The translations under genes were made by a program, and so were the position numbers. From Microscillaceae bacterium (GTDB lineage: Bacteria; Bacteroidota; Bacteroidia; Cytophagales; Microscillaceae): 64,000 bases of DNA. Shown here piece after piece: positions 35,169 through 45,404 of this stretch. The notes under the pieces are model-generated. The model was given only the letters and a program-made list of their open reading frames with translations, was not told the DNA's origin and ran no database searches. The stretch lies in the NCBI GenBank assembly GCA_003483885.1, contig DMXI01000174.1, positions 3,745 through 67,744 of the forward strand. The letters are read 5' to 3'. Positions within the stretch are counted from its first letter, which is position 1. Each line of letters opens with the position of its first letter.

Positions 35169-37772
35169 GACTACATCTTTAGGCTTGTAAATAATGAAGT
35201 ATTCAGCAAAAAATCTTTTTATTCGTGAGTCAAAAGGCAATATAGCCTTTTGAATAAGTAATGCTGACTTGATACTTTGCTGGATTTGATTATTTTTTTC
35301 TGTAAGGTTTCTATTTTGAACTTCAATAAAATTTCTCTGGGAAAGAATTTCTTCTTGACTTTGTTGTAATTCTTCATTTTGGGTACGTATTTCTTCAGTA
35401 CGCTCTTGTACAATGATCTCAAGGATTTTTTTTTGTTGTTTAAGGCGCCAAGAGTTAGCTTTAACAATGCTTATAATTATTGTAATACTCAAAAACACAT
35501 AAATGGCATAGGCCCACCAAGTACGATACCAAGGGGGAAGGATTCTAAATTTAAAGGTAGATACTTCACTCTCCTTTTTATACAAATTAATAGATTTTAC
35601 TTTGAAGATATAATTACCCTCTGGCAACGAAGTAAATATGGCTGTTGGCATAGATTGCCACTTTGACCATTCGTCATCATAACCAACCAACTGATAGCTA
35701 TATTTATTTTTGGCAATATCTTCGTAACTCATCGCAGCAAACGAAAATTTTATATCACCTAGCTCATAAGGTATACAGATAGTTTTTTGTATATTACCAT
35801 AACGATGTATAACAGAATCCTTAAGGACAACTTTATTGATAATCACCTGATAGTCAGTATTTATATTATTCGCTTGAAGGCTATTATATACTTTTAAATT
35901 ACTCTCATTACCAATAAGTACTTGATCTTTATCTACCCAAATAGGTGCATCTACGTCTACTCGAAGCCCCTGTGTGGCTACGGTAATTTTATTAAAAACC
36001 TGGTTGGTCATTTTGTATGAATCATCAGGTTGTCTCGTGAGCAATCCTGCAATTTCACGATTGGGGAATTGCTGCCCTCCCCAAAAATACACATTACCAA
36101 GAGAATCTTCTGAAAAAGTATATATACAAAACTGATCATTGAGAGGCTTGTTGAGTGTAGAATGGGCGACAAACTTATCAGCAGATGAATCATAACGATA
36201 AAACCCTTTCATGGTAGTAGCAATGATTTGCCCATTTTTAAGGCGATAAATTCTATTGTTTTTATTAGAAGGTAATCCCAAACCTTTATCATAAAAGTGA
36301 AGTGTAAGTACTGAATCCTTATGGGCGTTAAGAGTTAACTTATAAATTCCTTCGTTAAAGTGTGCGATCCAGAGATTCCCTTTGTCATCCTCTTGAATAA
36401 ATCTAGTTTCTTTTTCAAACCCTTTTATTTTAATCTTATACCAATGATTTCTTATCTTCTTTAATAGCCATATACCAGTATCATAAGTTCCTACCACAAA
36501 TGTGTTATCAGGATATTTTAACTTTGTAAGAGAATGTACGAAGCGAAAACTAGCTAATTTCGTGGCTATATCATTTTGCACTAAAAAAACTCCATCTCTT
36601 CGTGCCAAATATACTTGATTGTCATATGTATATACATTCCAATTTTCTCCTTCGGTATTTTTTACCAGTTTAAGATCTCTAAGAGAAGCATCACTAAAAA
36701 ATAAGCCTTTAGTAGTACCTATATAAAAAGTGTTTTGAAATTTATTCAAGGTAGTAATTAACCCACCTTCGAGCTTTTTATGCATTAATTGCGAAATAGG
36801 TGAACTAAGTGAGACCTGAGTAATTCCATAATACAAAGGAAGCCAAAGATTATGTTGATGATCTTCAAATATTGTGTAAACTCTGTCACTTTTTAATCCA
36901 TTATTTTTATTGAGTTTATAAAGGAAATTTAGTTTCTTATCGAAAATAAATAGGCCTTGACCGTATGTACTAATGGCTAGCTTACCATCATGCAATGGTT
37001 TAATTGTTTGGATACGAGTATTTTTAACTAAGTCTAAGGTAGGTATTGATTTGAGCCTTTGGCCTTGGGGTACTTGAGTATCGTAAATTGAAAACTGTCT
37101 TTGGTTATCTAATAATAAAAAACGGTTGAAAGTCAGGGGAGTAATCTTAATCAGTGAGCTTATTGAAAGCTCTTTAAAAAAAGGAAAAGCCTTGATGTTA
37201 CCATTAGGTAAATATTCAAACAATTGTGCATTTTTTCTTATCAATATTTTTTTTCCCAGAAAAAACATATCGTGAGATGGAATTTCAAGCACTTGAAATG
37301 ATTTATTCTGATAAATAAATGTGGTTTTTATACCTTGGAATACAACCACGTCTTTAACCATGAAAATGTTATAGATAGTTTTAAGTTTAGATTTTTCCCT
37401 ATCAGACAAGTATTTTCTTAGAGATGTAAACTGAAGCAAACCACTCGAGTCTCTTTTCATGAAGCCTAATTGACGTGCCCCTCCTACATAAATTTTACCG
37501 TCATTATGTAAGGCAATAGAGAAAACAGCTTCCTTTTTAGGTAAATAATGTAATTGCCACTTCAGGCCATCAAATTGGAGTATTCCATCCATATTAGCAA
37601 AATACAACATGCCTGATTTCTCTTGAACGCCTTGCCAATTGATAATTCCTGCCTTGTAATCCTTGGGGGTGTAATGAGTAAGAAAGGGGATTTGAGCATT
37701 AGTTTGAGTAGTGAAGCATATACTGAGAATGAGAGAAGGTATTGTTATATATACTCTTCTAGTAAAAACCAT
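34527..37772 (-). CDS. Propeller-sensor (Reg_prop/Y_Y_Y) SpoIIE-type protein phosphatase
   Basis: 1081 residues. A signal peptide (to ~26, TTQTNAQ) is followed by a long periplasmic region with two-component-type propeller repeats (GLKSDRVYTIFEDHQHNLWLP-type units, ~50-640), a Y_Y_Y domain (~660-750, SYQLVGYDDEWSKW to SLPEGNYIFKVKSIN), a membrane segment (~757-777), a coiled coil, and a SpoIIE/PP2C domain. The domain has VSGDFYW (~868), ADCTGHGVPGAFM (~885) and a QRDDIL end. The periplasmic plan is that of the hybrid two-component sensors used for glycan sensing in Bacteroidota, but the kinase part is replaced by a phosphatase. It converges with the TPR-phosphatase at 32076, and diverges from another TPR-phosphatase at 38217 over a 444-nt gap. 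The ligand is unknown. Confidence 0.87.
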   Translation of the reverse strand: MVFTRRVYITIPSLILSICFTTQTNAQIPFLTHYTPKDYKAGIINWQGVQEKSGMLYFANMDGILQFDGLKWQLHYLPKKEAVFSIALHNDGKIYVGGARQLGFMKRDSSGLLQFTSLRKYLSDREKSKLKTIYNIFMVKDVVVFQGIKTTFIYQNKSFQVLEIPSHDMFFLGKKILIRKNAQLFEYLPNGNIKAFPFFKELSISSLIKITPLTFNRFLLLDNQRQFSIYDTQVPQGQRLKSIPTLDLVKNTRIQTIKPLHDGKLAISTYGQGLFIFDKKLNFLYKLNKNNGLKSDRVYTIFEDHQHNLWLPLYYGITQVSLSSPISQLMHKKLEGGLITTLNKFQNTFYIGTTKGLFFSDASLRDLKLVKNTEGENWNVYTYDNQVYLARRDGVFLVQNDIATKLASFRFVHSLTKLKYPDNTFVVGTYDTGIWLLKKIRNHWYKIKIKGFEKETRFIQEDDKGNLWIAHFNEGIYKLTLNAHKDSVLTLHFYDKGLGLPSNKNNRIYRLKNGQIIATTMKGFYRYDSSADKFVAHSTLNKPLNDQFCIYTFSEDSLGNVYFWGGQQFPNREIAGLLTRQPDDSYKMTNQVFNKITVATQGLRVDVDAPIWVDKDQVLIGNESNLKVYNSLQANNINTDYQVIINKVVLKDSVIHRYGNIQKTICIPYELGDIKFSFAAMSYEDIAKNKYSYQLVGYDDEWSKWQSMPTAIFTSLPEGNYIFKVKSINLYKKESEVSTFKFRILPPWYRTWWAYAIYVFLSITIIISIVKANSWRLKQQKKILEIIVQERTEEIRTQNEELQQSQEEILSQRNFIEVQNRNLTEKNNQIQQSIKSALLIQKAILPFDSRIKRFFAEYFIIYKPKDVVSGDFYWIEQINDQTIIVVADCTGHGVPGAFMSLISYNLLDKIIKLQKCVVPSEILEKLHVQVVKLLKQDKFKNNNGLDAAIVVLRKEKEATNITFAGARRPLIYQSAGNPSRVQEIKGTRRSIGGYQNLAIHFQNHQIQLPLQNMIYLGTDGFEDQNDIHRKKFSKKGLIETFNGIVQKPLKPQQRILEERLQKHMQDTEQRDDILCIGIKPQ

Positions 37773-38216
37773 AGTAAGTTTTAATTTATTGAATGATTAT
37801 TATCAATATAAGTTTTGAATGGATAGGAACGATAGGTTTATATATCGATAGAAAACGTTACTATTATTTTATTACAACTTTAATTATCCAATAAGTGTTC
37901 ATTTTATTTGCGATAAATCCAATTTATGTTATGTATAACTTCAAAGTTTAAGTTATAGGAGCCTCGATAAGTACTTTATCTCAATTTTAACAGAGATCTT
38001 AGTCAGTCATTAAATATTAGTTAACTTACATTGATTTATGTTTTTATTAACATAAACATTAATAAACAGCTATTTATAAAGTATTCTCAAAATTATCTAC
38101 GCTGAACAAACCATCAAGCAAAACATTTTTTTGTAGGGCAAGTAACTCATTAAACTATACTTACGTTTTTGTATAAAAAGGCAAGTTTACTCTTATCAAT
38201 CCTATCATAATCAAAT
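37773..38216. other. Divergent intergenic region, AT-rich
   Basis: It must hold the promoters of both flanking phosphatase genes. I see no ORF or strong stem. A TTTG (near 38130) and TATACTT pair upstream of the right-hand gene loosely fits a Bacteroidota promoter, but this is weak. Confidence 0.3.
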
Positions 38217-40775
38217 ATGTATAAAGTAAAGGCAAAGTACTTCGGATGGTTGTATTTGATATTTTTACTGCAATGCAATTATGCTTTTCCTCAAAGCAAA
38301 TCAAAGATTGATTCTCTCAAAAAAAAATTAAGGAATAACCTTTCATCAAAAGAACAAATTGATACTTACAATGCAATTGCAAGGTTTTACAATAAAACCG
38401 ATTCTTTGATGGTGAGTCAATATACGATCAAGGCTATTAACTTGGCAGAAAAGATTAATTATCAGAAAGGTTTTGCTGATGCTTGGTACAATCAAGGTTG
38501 GATTACCATGGTTAATGGGAATTATAAGCGGGCCCGTTTTTTATTTTATAAGGCCTTACGAATTGCTAAAAAAACGAATTATATCCAAGGTAGAATACAA
38601 GCGATGAATGGATTGGGTGCTATCTATCAAGATGAAGGAGACAATGCTCAAGCAATCCAAATGTATCAACGATTGATAAAGCTAGCAAAAAAATCAAAAG
38701 ACATAAAAGGCTTAGCAAAAGGGTATGGTAATCTAGGATTAGTGTATTCTACTCAAGGTAAGTATCAAAAGGCGATGGCTCTGCACAAAAAAGCATTAGA
38801 ACTTAATAAGAAAGCAAGTAATCCTTATTTCATCGCAATGAATTATAACAACATCGCAAATATATACTATTATCGAGGAGAGTATTCCAAAGCATTGGTA
38901 ACATACAAGAGGTCACTTGTGATAAGAAGAAAACTAGATAATCAGCCAGGGCTCGCAATAAATTATAACAACATAGGAGTTATTTATAAACTGCAGGGAA
39001 ATTATCCTCAAGCCTTAAACATGTTCCAAAAATCACTTAATATTAGATTAAAGACTGGCAATAAGCTTAAAATAGCTTTGAATTATAATAATATAGCTGG
39101 AATTCATTATGCTCAAAGAAACTACCCTTTATCATTAAAAATATATCAAAAATCGTTACAAATTCAACAAGAAATAAAATATAAAAAAGGAATCGCTAAA
39201 AGCTTCCACAATTTAGGAGTTGTCTACCAAGCTCAAGGTAAATATGATCAAGCATTTCAATCATATCAAAAGTCATTCAAGTTAAATCAAATTCTTAATA
39301 ACAAGCGGGGTCTGGCTGATAATTGTTTGAATTTAGGAGTTATTGCCTTGAATAAGGGAAATAAAGAACAAGCTTTGGGTCATCTCGAGAAGGCCTTAAC
39401 GATCCGGCAAAAATTGGGAGAAAAAGATGAAATTGCACAAGTTTTAATACAGCTAGGAAAAACTCATTATAGTCAAAAAAATTATTCTAAATCCTTAGAA
39501 TATTTGGAAAGGGCTCAACAAATGGCTGAAAAAACGGGGAATTCTGAAAGCATAAAGTCTGCATCATCGTATTTATCAGAATTATACGAAGCAATTGGGC
39601 AACCACAGAAAGCATTAGAAAGCTACAAACTTTTCAAAAGAATGACTGATAGTTTATTAAACAAAGAAAATATAGAACAAATTGCTCAATTAAAGGCTAA
39701 ATATAAATTTGAGAAAGAAAAAGAGGTTTTGCAGATCAAACAAGTCAATGCAAGAAAACTGTTCGCTGAACGCTTAAAAGCACAATCAGCTAACAAAAAA
39801 ATGGCTTATTTGGGATTATGCACGGCTGTTTTGTTTTTAGTAGTCTTAAGTATTTTTTATTTTCTTAAACAAAAACATAATCGACAACTCTCTCAAAGTA
39901 ATGAACAATTAGTGTCAGCCAACTACCAACTCGAGGAACAAAAAAGTGAAATTATTGACCAACGAGATTTCATAGAAAATCAAAATAAACAATTAACAGC
40001 TAGTTACAGAAGAATCAATCAAAGCTTGAAGGCCGCCTATAATATACAACGTGCTATGCTCTTACCATATGATGAGCAAGTGGCAGTGATTTTTCCTGAT
40101 CATATGATTTTTTATCAACCAAAAGATGTAGTCTCAGGAGATTTTTATTGGATAGAAAAAATTGGTAATAAGATTTTCGTTGCCGCTGTAGATTGTACTG
40201 GACATGGAGTACCAGGAGCCTTTATGAGTATGATTGGTAACACCCTATTAAATCACTTAATTAAAGTGAAACAAGTCTTTAATCCTGCTCAGGTATTAGA
40301 GATGCTACACCACGAAATAACACGTTTGTTGTTACAAGATATATCTAATAATGTTAGCGGAATGGATATAGCACTTTGTATGTTAGAGGGATATCATGAT
40401 TCTCAAGAGGTAAAAATAACTTTTGCTGGTGCCAAACGTCCTATGTATTATATTTTTCCAGAAAAACTGACAGTGGAGCAAATACGGGGCACTCGTAAAT
40501 CAATTGGGGGGAAACGTTTTACTGATACGCGATTTGTGAATCAGCATTTAAATCTCAAAAAAGGGACTACCATCTATCTTATCAGTGATGGTTACTCTGA
40601 TCAAAATGATATCAAACGTAGAAGTCTTGGCTCAGGAAATTTTCTTCGTTTATTATTGGAGGCACAAGAATATGACTTAAAATTTCAAAAAAACTTTTTC
40701 AGGAAACATTTAGAAAAATATATGCAGGGGGTAGAACAACGAGATGATATCCTTATCGTGGGTTTTAGATTATAA
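38217..40775 (+). CDS. TPR-sensor SpoIIE-type (PP2C) protein phosphatase
   Basis: 852 residues. A signal peptide or first membrane anchor (~8-26, YLIFLLQCNYAFPQ) is followed by about ten TPRs (for example RGEYSKALVTYKRSLVIRRKL), a membrane segment (~528-552, LGLCTAVLFLVVLSIFYFL), a coiled coil with EEQKSEIIDQRDFIENQN, and the SpoIIE/PP2C domain with VSGDFYW (~639), VDCTGHGVPGAFM and EQRDDIL. All metal-binding acidic positions seem intact. The TPR array is longer than in the 32076 paralogue. Its gene is divergent from the propeller phosphatase, which suggests a common control region. The substrate is unknown. Confidence 0.88.
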   Translation: MYKVKAKYFGWLYLIFLLQCNYAFPQSKSKIDSLKKKLRNNLSSKEQIDTYNAIARFYNKTDSLMVSQYTIKAINLAEKINYQKGFADAWYNQGWITMVNGNYKRARFLFYKALRIAKKTNYIQGRIQAMNGLGAIYQDEGDNAQAIQMYQRLIKLAKKSKDIKGLAKGYGNLGLVYSTQGKYQKAMALHKKALELNKKASNPYFIAMNYNNIANIYYYRGEYSKALVTYKRSLVIRRKLDNQPGLAINYNNIGVIYKLQGNYPQALNMFQKSLNIRLKTGNKLKIALNYNNIAGIHYAQRNYPLSLKIYQKSLQIQQEIKYKKGIAKSFHNLGVVYQAQGKYDQAFQSYQKSFKLNQILNNKRGLADNCLNLGVIALNKGNKEQALGHLEKALTIRQKLGEKDEIAQVLIQLGKTHYSQKNYSKSLEYLERAQQMAEKTGNSESIKSASSYLSELYEAIGQPQKALESYKLFKRMTDSLLNKENIEQIAQLKAKYKFEKEKEVLQIKQVNARKLFAERLKAQSANKKMAYLGLCTAVLFLVVLSIFYFLKQKHNRQLSQSNEQLVSANYQLEEQKSEIIDQRDFIENQNKQLTASYRRINQSLKAAYNIQRAMLLPYDEQVAVIFPDHMIFYQPKDVVSGDFYWIEKIGNKIFVAAVDCTGHGVPGAFMSMIGNTLLNHLIKVKQVFNPAQVLEMLHHEITRLLLQDISNNVSGMDIALCMLEGYHDSQEVKITFAGAKRPMYYIFPEKLTVEQIRGTRKSIGGKRFTDTRFVNQHLNLKKGTTIYLISDGYSDQNDIKRRSLGSGNFLRLLLEAQEYDLKFQKNFFRKHLEKYMQGVEQRDDILIVGFRL

Positions 40776-41376
40776 AGTATGAGTCAGCTTACAGATAATA
40801 TTTGGTTTAGATTATTTATAATCTAGCCTGATGATTAGCTATTGTGATCTTAATATAAATCTAAAAAACATTATTGCTGATCACCCTCGATCATATTTTC
40901 TAATGTACGATAAAATTTATATTTTTCAACAAGTTATCAATTTTGTTTAACATTACTAATCTATAAGCGTTTTGTAAAAAGTGATCATATCTATTTTTTA
41001 ATCAAGACTTAGGAATTTTTAAGAAAACTTAACGCATTTCTTCGCCCATCTTTACTTTTTATAGGTAAATCACAGAAACATATATAAGATTTGTTTTAAC
41101 AAACCTAATAAAGTTCATAACCCCTAAATTCTACCGTTGTACTATTATTTTTCACCTGTCATCGAGAAAAGGTGAAATAGTCCTTTAATTGTAGGAATTT
41201 GCTTCCATTCTTATAATACATACATACCTGGATACGGTGGTTAATTAATAATCTTTTTTTGCTGTATAGGAATGCATCCCTAAAGTATCCAGGTGTATGT
41301 TTTAATCTCGAGTTATAGTGATGTATTTATCATGAATAATAAGTGATTTGAGATGAATCCCAAGATCTAATCAGGA
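40776..41376. other. Non-coding stretch with two hairpins
   Basis: TTCACCT (41151-41157) can pair with AGGTGAA (41170-41176). CCTGGATAC (41227-41235) pairs perfectly with GTATCCAGG (41285-41293), extended by ACATA/TATGT outside, with a 49-nt loop holding a T run. The second lies 76 nt before the next gene and could be a leader structure. No ORF is evident. Confidence 0.4.
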
Positions 41377-44300
41377 ATGCAAGAACAACTAAATCCTACC
41401 CCAAAACAAGATAGGTTAGACTCGCAAAACGAATCTAAGAAAAGGACCAAACAAGGCTCAGAATCTAAAAACCAGTTACAAGAAATCAAACCCTTAGTTA
41501 GTCAAACTGGATTACCAGACGAAGGAGATAAGCCTAATACAGGCACGATCAAGTCAAAACATCGTCCAATCAAGTCAAAGCACCGCCCAATCAAAGCTAA
41601 ACATACACCGCACAGAGCCAAACAACAACCAATAAAATCGAGACAAAACCTTCTCGTGAAATCTCAAGACAAAAAGAAAGGAAATGATCCGCAGATTACC
41701 AATAATTCGAATTTTAATGAAAGAAACTTAGGAGATGAGGGCAAACCAGTACTAACCGAAACGGGAAAAGAGATACTATCTAGCCAGAATAAAAGTCTAC
41801 AACAACTAAACACTCAGCTTTTTTGGTTGAATGTACCAAAACTAGATGCAGATAATGCTGAACAAGAAGGAGTAGCAGACACTAAATTCGGTATAGGTCT
41901 CAGCTTATTTGGTAAAGAAATAACTACATCAGATAATTACAATTTGCAAATAAATGAAAATGGAGGATTTGAATATCATAACTCGAATATTACATTCGAG
42001 GGGAATGACAATGAAGCAGTAGGTTTTAAGGATATTTTTATTTTTGAAAAGTTTAATATTACCAATATTAGGTTTAATAGCGAAGATGGTCTTACAGAAC
42101 TTGGTATTTCTTTTTCTAACATAAAAGTTGGACGAGATGGGTTAGTTGAAATACCAGAAGTAAGTGGTGAATGGTCAAAAGACGATGGATTCATCTTTAG
42201 TGCTTCTGCCAGTACATTTATTCAAGATGAAGAGATTTCAGGAGAAGTAAATTTTGGATTGAATAATGATGGGGATTTCAAAAAAGGTGGATTTATAGCC
42301 CAAAATAGCCACTCGTTACAAATTCTACCTGGCATACTTGAGATTACCTTGTCTGAGGTAGCTCTTGATATAGACGAGCAAAAACAGATTACAGGAAAAA
42401 TAGCTGCTCAAACCAAATTCAATACGCCTCAACTTAATGCAGATACCGATAATATTAGCATAACTTATCATGAAGGTTGGGAATTTGATGTTTCTAATAT
42501 GCAAGTCGAAGTGACGTTACCAGAAGATATAGTGGTCAATGCTGAAGCTTCTTTTAACTATAAAACAGCTACTGAGGAGTTTAACGGAGAAATCACGGCT
42601 TCGTTGAACAATGTTTCAATCACTGATTATTTGTTTCTCCAACAATTAACAATCAACGGGAGCTTAGATAATACCAATAACACTTGGGGATTTGGTGCTA
42701 GTGGTACAGGTCAGATCACATTGCCTGGAGATAAAAACATTGACATTGACGCATCATTTGACTTGATCGATAACACTTATGACGGAAGTTTTAGTGCTCA
42801 ATTACCTGATAGGATAGAAGTTATTCCCAACTTACTAGGGATAAAGGAAATTGGTTTTGAGGGTAGTATCAACGATGAAGATTGGGGGGTAAAATTATGG
42901 GGAGGTTTTGATCTTACTAATGACTTTTTTAAGATAGATGCCCAGAAGATTTTCTTTACATACAACAAAACAAATGGCTGGGAACTTGGAGTAGAAAACT
43001 TAGGCTTATGGTTAGCAATATTGAACAAAGAATTTTATGGAATTATAAACTTTAAACTGGCAAATAATAAATTCAGCGGTGACTTAACTATCGGAACCAG
43101 CGAGGTATTTGAAATTATCCCTGGGATATTATTTATCAATGGCGGAGAATTAAAAGGAGGAATTGATGAGGATAACAAGCTCCATGCCCGCTTAACCTCA
43201 AGCTTATCTACATCCGAAAACACCTATCTCACTTTAAATGCCAGTAAAGTATTTCTCGATTATGATCAGCAAAAAGGAGAATCTTTTGCTGAATCTTGGA
43301 CAGTGGGAATTGAAGAGTTTAATGCTGGCATTTGGAATAATCGAGTATCATTAAGCTTTCAAAACATAGAATTCAGTCTTGCCGACAAAGCATTGGATAT
43401 TCAAAAAGTAATTCTTACTTATAAGCATGGAGGCAAGGATAAAGAAGAACCGCCTCAAAAAAGTGATTTCAGTAGTCTGGCCAATATCCTTCATCTATTA
43501 AAGGAGTTTCACATTGAGGCTACGCTAGATAATATTCAAGTAGATAACGAAGGGTTTCATCTGAGTAATAAAATACCCAATTGGTCGCTTAAAGAATTTG
43601 AGATAGAATACATGGGCTTTGGAGTGAAGATATCTATCAATGATGATAAAATAGAAGGTAGATTAAAGGGACATTATTCAACCACGCTATATCCTGTAAA
43701 TCTTGAAGCTGAAGCAATCATTCCTCCCACTCCAATCGCTGTGGTAGCGGGTCTTAACCTCAAAGTAGAAGTGGGGGTTTCTGCTGATGTTGGGTTAATT
43801 TATAATAAACAAAGAAGTAAAGAAAGTGGTGATGGGCATTACTACCTCACCATAGATGGTGGGATGCAGTTTAATGGAGGAGTATATCTGGAAGCTGTCT
43901 TAGGAGCGTCAATAGGAGCAGGACAATTGGCTTCAATTGGTGGACAACTGTTTGGTGCTGCCGGTGTTGATATACAGGGTGATGCCAGAGCTGGTGCTAC
44001 TTTATTTTATGATAATAATGATAAGAAATTACAACAAGGCTCCAAACCTGATGATAAATTAAATCTTCATGTAAATACTGAATTTATCCCTAGTATCCAA
44101 TTAGGAGGGCGCTTAGTATTAAAACTTTTGAATCAAAAGTTTAATTTATTCCAATACACTTTTGCCAAGTGGGATTTTGGTCATTCAGCATTTGTTTTTG
44201 ATGTGCTTCCTAACGATGAAGGTAAATATGAAATCATTGTTGATAAAAAAAATAGCCATATCAACGGAAAATCCTTAGAAGAGAAGACGCTGAAGGGTTT

Positions 44301-44997
44301 GTTACAAAAAAATGTTGAGGGAATTGACCATACTGCGGTAGAGGATTATGAAGTATTGCGTGATTTATTTGATAATACTGAAAAAGCCCTGAAGAAAAAA
44401 GATACAAATCTATATGAACATAATTTAGTAATAATGAAGGAAAACGCCGCATCTGTCGAGGAGGCACTGATTGAATTATTAGCCAATCTTGAAATTAAAA
44501 AAGAGCAATTACAACAGGAACTTCTTTCACAAAAACAAAAGGAAAAAAGCGGTACTTCTTTATACAATTTACGAAGGGTTTTTAAGGATTATCCCTCCAA
44601 ACAGTTAGAAGAAAATCTACAAGGTATTAACACGACTATTAAAAAGCTAGAAAAAGAAGTTGCCAAGGTTATTTTGATAAATCAAGATGCTGAAGCTGCG
44701 GTAAATGCTCTTAAAGAAAAGAGAGCTAAATGGTGGAATGGCCTTGATTACCGTAGGTTTGGCATTTGGGATGAGCTTTATAGAAAATCAGCCAATGACG
44801 AAAACATTGGGCGAAATAATTCTCCTGAGAAAAATGCCACATCCTCTCATAAAAGAATTAACAAAGAGATAGAAAAGTTAAAAATGCAAACCCAAGAAGA
44901 AATAAAAAAACGAACTCATATCATTAAACAGAAGATTAATGAAAATCAAGGAATTCGTAATCGCCAAGAACCTCATCATAACAACAGGAGCAGATAA
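41377..44997 (+). CDS. 1206-residue beta-repeat protein with Gly-rich hydrophobic domain and coiled-coil tail
   Basis: Family not recognised. There is no signal peptide. Residues 1-~130 are basic and disordered, with five heptapeptide repeats (~58-92). Residues ~170-790 form long amphipathic beta repeats marked by (I/V)-I-P-G-I-L-type turns near 312, 478 and 577 (LQILPGILEI, IEVIPNLLGI, FEIIPGILFI), each with a G-x-I-D/N-(D/E) and a W-E-(L/F)-(G/D)-V motif. Residues ~780-890 are hydrophobic and Gly/Ala-rich (VVAGLNLKVEVGVSADVGL; GASIGAGQLASIGGQLFGAAG). Residues ~980-1206 are charged helical coiled coil. This resembles the general layout of the 1952-residue protein: unexported by Sec, membrane-active middle, coiled-coil end. 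A role as a translocated effector or lipid-binding beta-groove protein is conceivable but not shown. Confidence 0.7.
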   Translation: MQEQLNPTPKQDRLDSQNESKKRTKQGSESKNQLQEIKPLVSQTGLPDEGDKPNTGTIKSKHRPIKSKHRPIKAKHTPHRAKQQPIKSRQNLLVKSQDKKKGNDPQITNNSNFNERNLGDEGKPVLTETGKEILSSQNKSLQQLNTQLFWLNVPKLDADNAEQEGVADTKFGIGLSLFGKEITTSDNYNLQINENGGFEYHNSNITFEGNDNEAVGFKDIFIFEKFNITNIRFNSEDGLTELGISFSNIKVGRDGLVEIPEVSGEWSKDDGFIFSASASTFIQDEEISGEVNFGLNNDGDFKKGGFIAQNSHSLQILPGILEITLSEVALDIDEQKQITGKIAAQTKFNTPQLNADTDNISITYHEGWEFDVSNMQVEVTLPEDIVVNAEASFNYKTATEEFNGEITASLNNVSITDYLFLQQLTINGSLDNTNNTWGFGASGTGQITLPGDKNIDIDASFDLIDNTYDGSFSAQLPDRIEVIPNLLGIKEIGFEGSINDEDWGVKLWGGFDLTNDFFKIDAQKIFFTYNKTNGWELGVENLGLWLAILNKEFYGIINFKLANNKFSGDLTIGTSEVFEIIPGILFINGGELKGGIDEDNKLHARLTSSLSTSENTYLTLNASKVFLDYDQQKGESFAESWTVGIEEFNAGIWNNRVSLSFQNIEFSLADKALDIQKVILTYKHGGKDKEEPPQKSDFSSLANILHLLKEFHIEATLDNIQVDNEGFHLSNKIPNWSLKEFEIEYMGFGVKISINDDKIEGRLKGHYSTTLYPVNLEAEAIIPPTPIAVVAGLNLKVEVGVSADVGLIYNKQRSKESGDGHYYLTIDGGMQFNGGVYLEAVLGASIGAGQLASIGGQLFGAAGVDIQGDARAGATLFYDNNDKKLQQGSKPDDKLNLHVNTEFIPSIQLGGRLVLKLLNQKFNLFQYTFAKWDFGHSAFVFDVLPNDEGKYEIIVDKKNSHINGKSLEEKTLKGLLQKNVEGIDHTAVEDYEVLRDLFDNTEKALKKKDTNLYEHNLVIMKENAASVEEALIELLANLEIKKEQLQQELLSQKQKEKSGTSLYNLRRVFKDYPSKQLEENLQGINTTIKKLEKEVAKVILINQDAEAAVNALKEKRAKWWNGLDYRRFGIWDELYRKSANDENIGRNNSPEKNATSSHKRINKEIEKLKMQTQEEIKKRTHIIKQKINENQGIRNRQEPHHNNRSR
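41548..41652 (+). repeat. Five tandem 21-nt (heptapeptide) repeats
   Basis: In-frame units of 21 nt coding I-K-(S/A)-K-H-(R/T)-P, decaying in units four and five (HRAKQQP, IKSRQNL). They form a basic, proline-spaced linker near the N-terminus of the 1206-residue protein. Confidence 0.8.
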
Positions 44998-45326
44998 TCA
45001 TATAAATGATTATCTAAGGATTTAGGAAATAAAACATATCCAGGACTTATGTTACCTTAGTTTATTTAAAACATTTTAATAATAATCGCTGAATAGCTTC
45101 ATATATCAATAAACGCCTACTTTTAGTTGATGACTGATAAAGTTACCCCTTCCATACTAATTCCTACAAGATTTGTACTTGAACGAATAATTTTGACAAT
45201 CACCACATACACACCTTAGATTGCGACTGTATTTAAAATATTCTCTCCATAGAGAATGTAGATAGTTTTTCTTTTAAGTATAAGTGTAATACGAGTGAAA
45301 CACACTAAGCTTTAACTAAATATCTT

Positions 45327-45364
45327 ATTGCCGCTGGCAGGCTTTATTTGCTGCCAGTGGCAAT
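45327..45364 (+). promoter_or_regulatory. Strong hairpin upstream of the FN3 lipoprotein gene
   Basis: The 14-nt arms at 45327-45340 and 45351-45364 (ATTGCCGCTGGCAG with CTGCCAGTGGCAAT) pair with one G-U around a 10-nt loop. It ends 40 nt before the ATG at 45405 and lacks a T tail. It may be a leader structure or a factor-dependent terminator of the previous gene. The rest of 44998-45404 has no gene. Confidence 0.5.
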
Positions 45365-45404
45365 TAATAATGCACAGGCAAAATAATATCTAAAACACGA
45401 AAAT

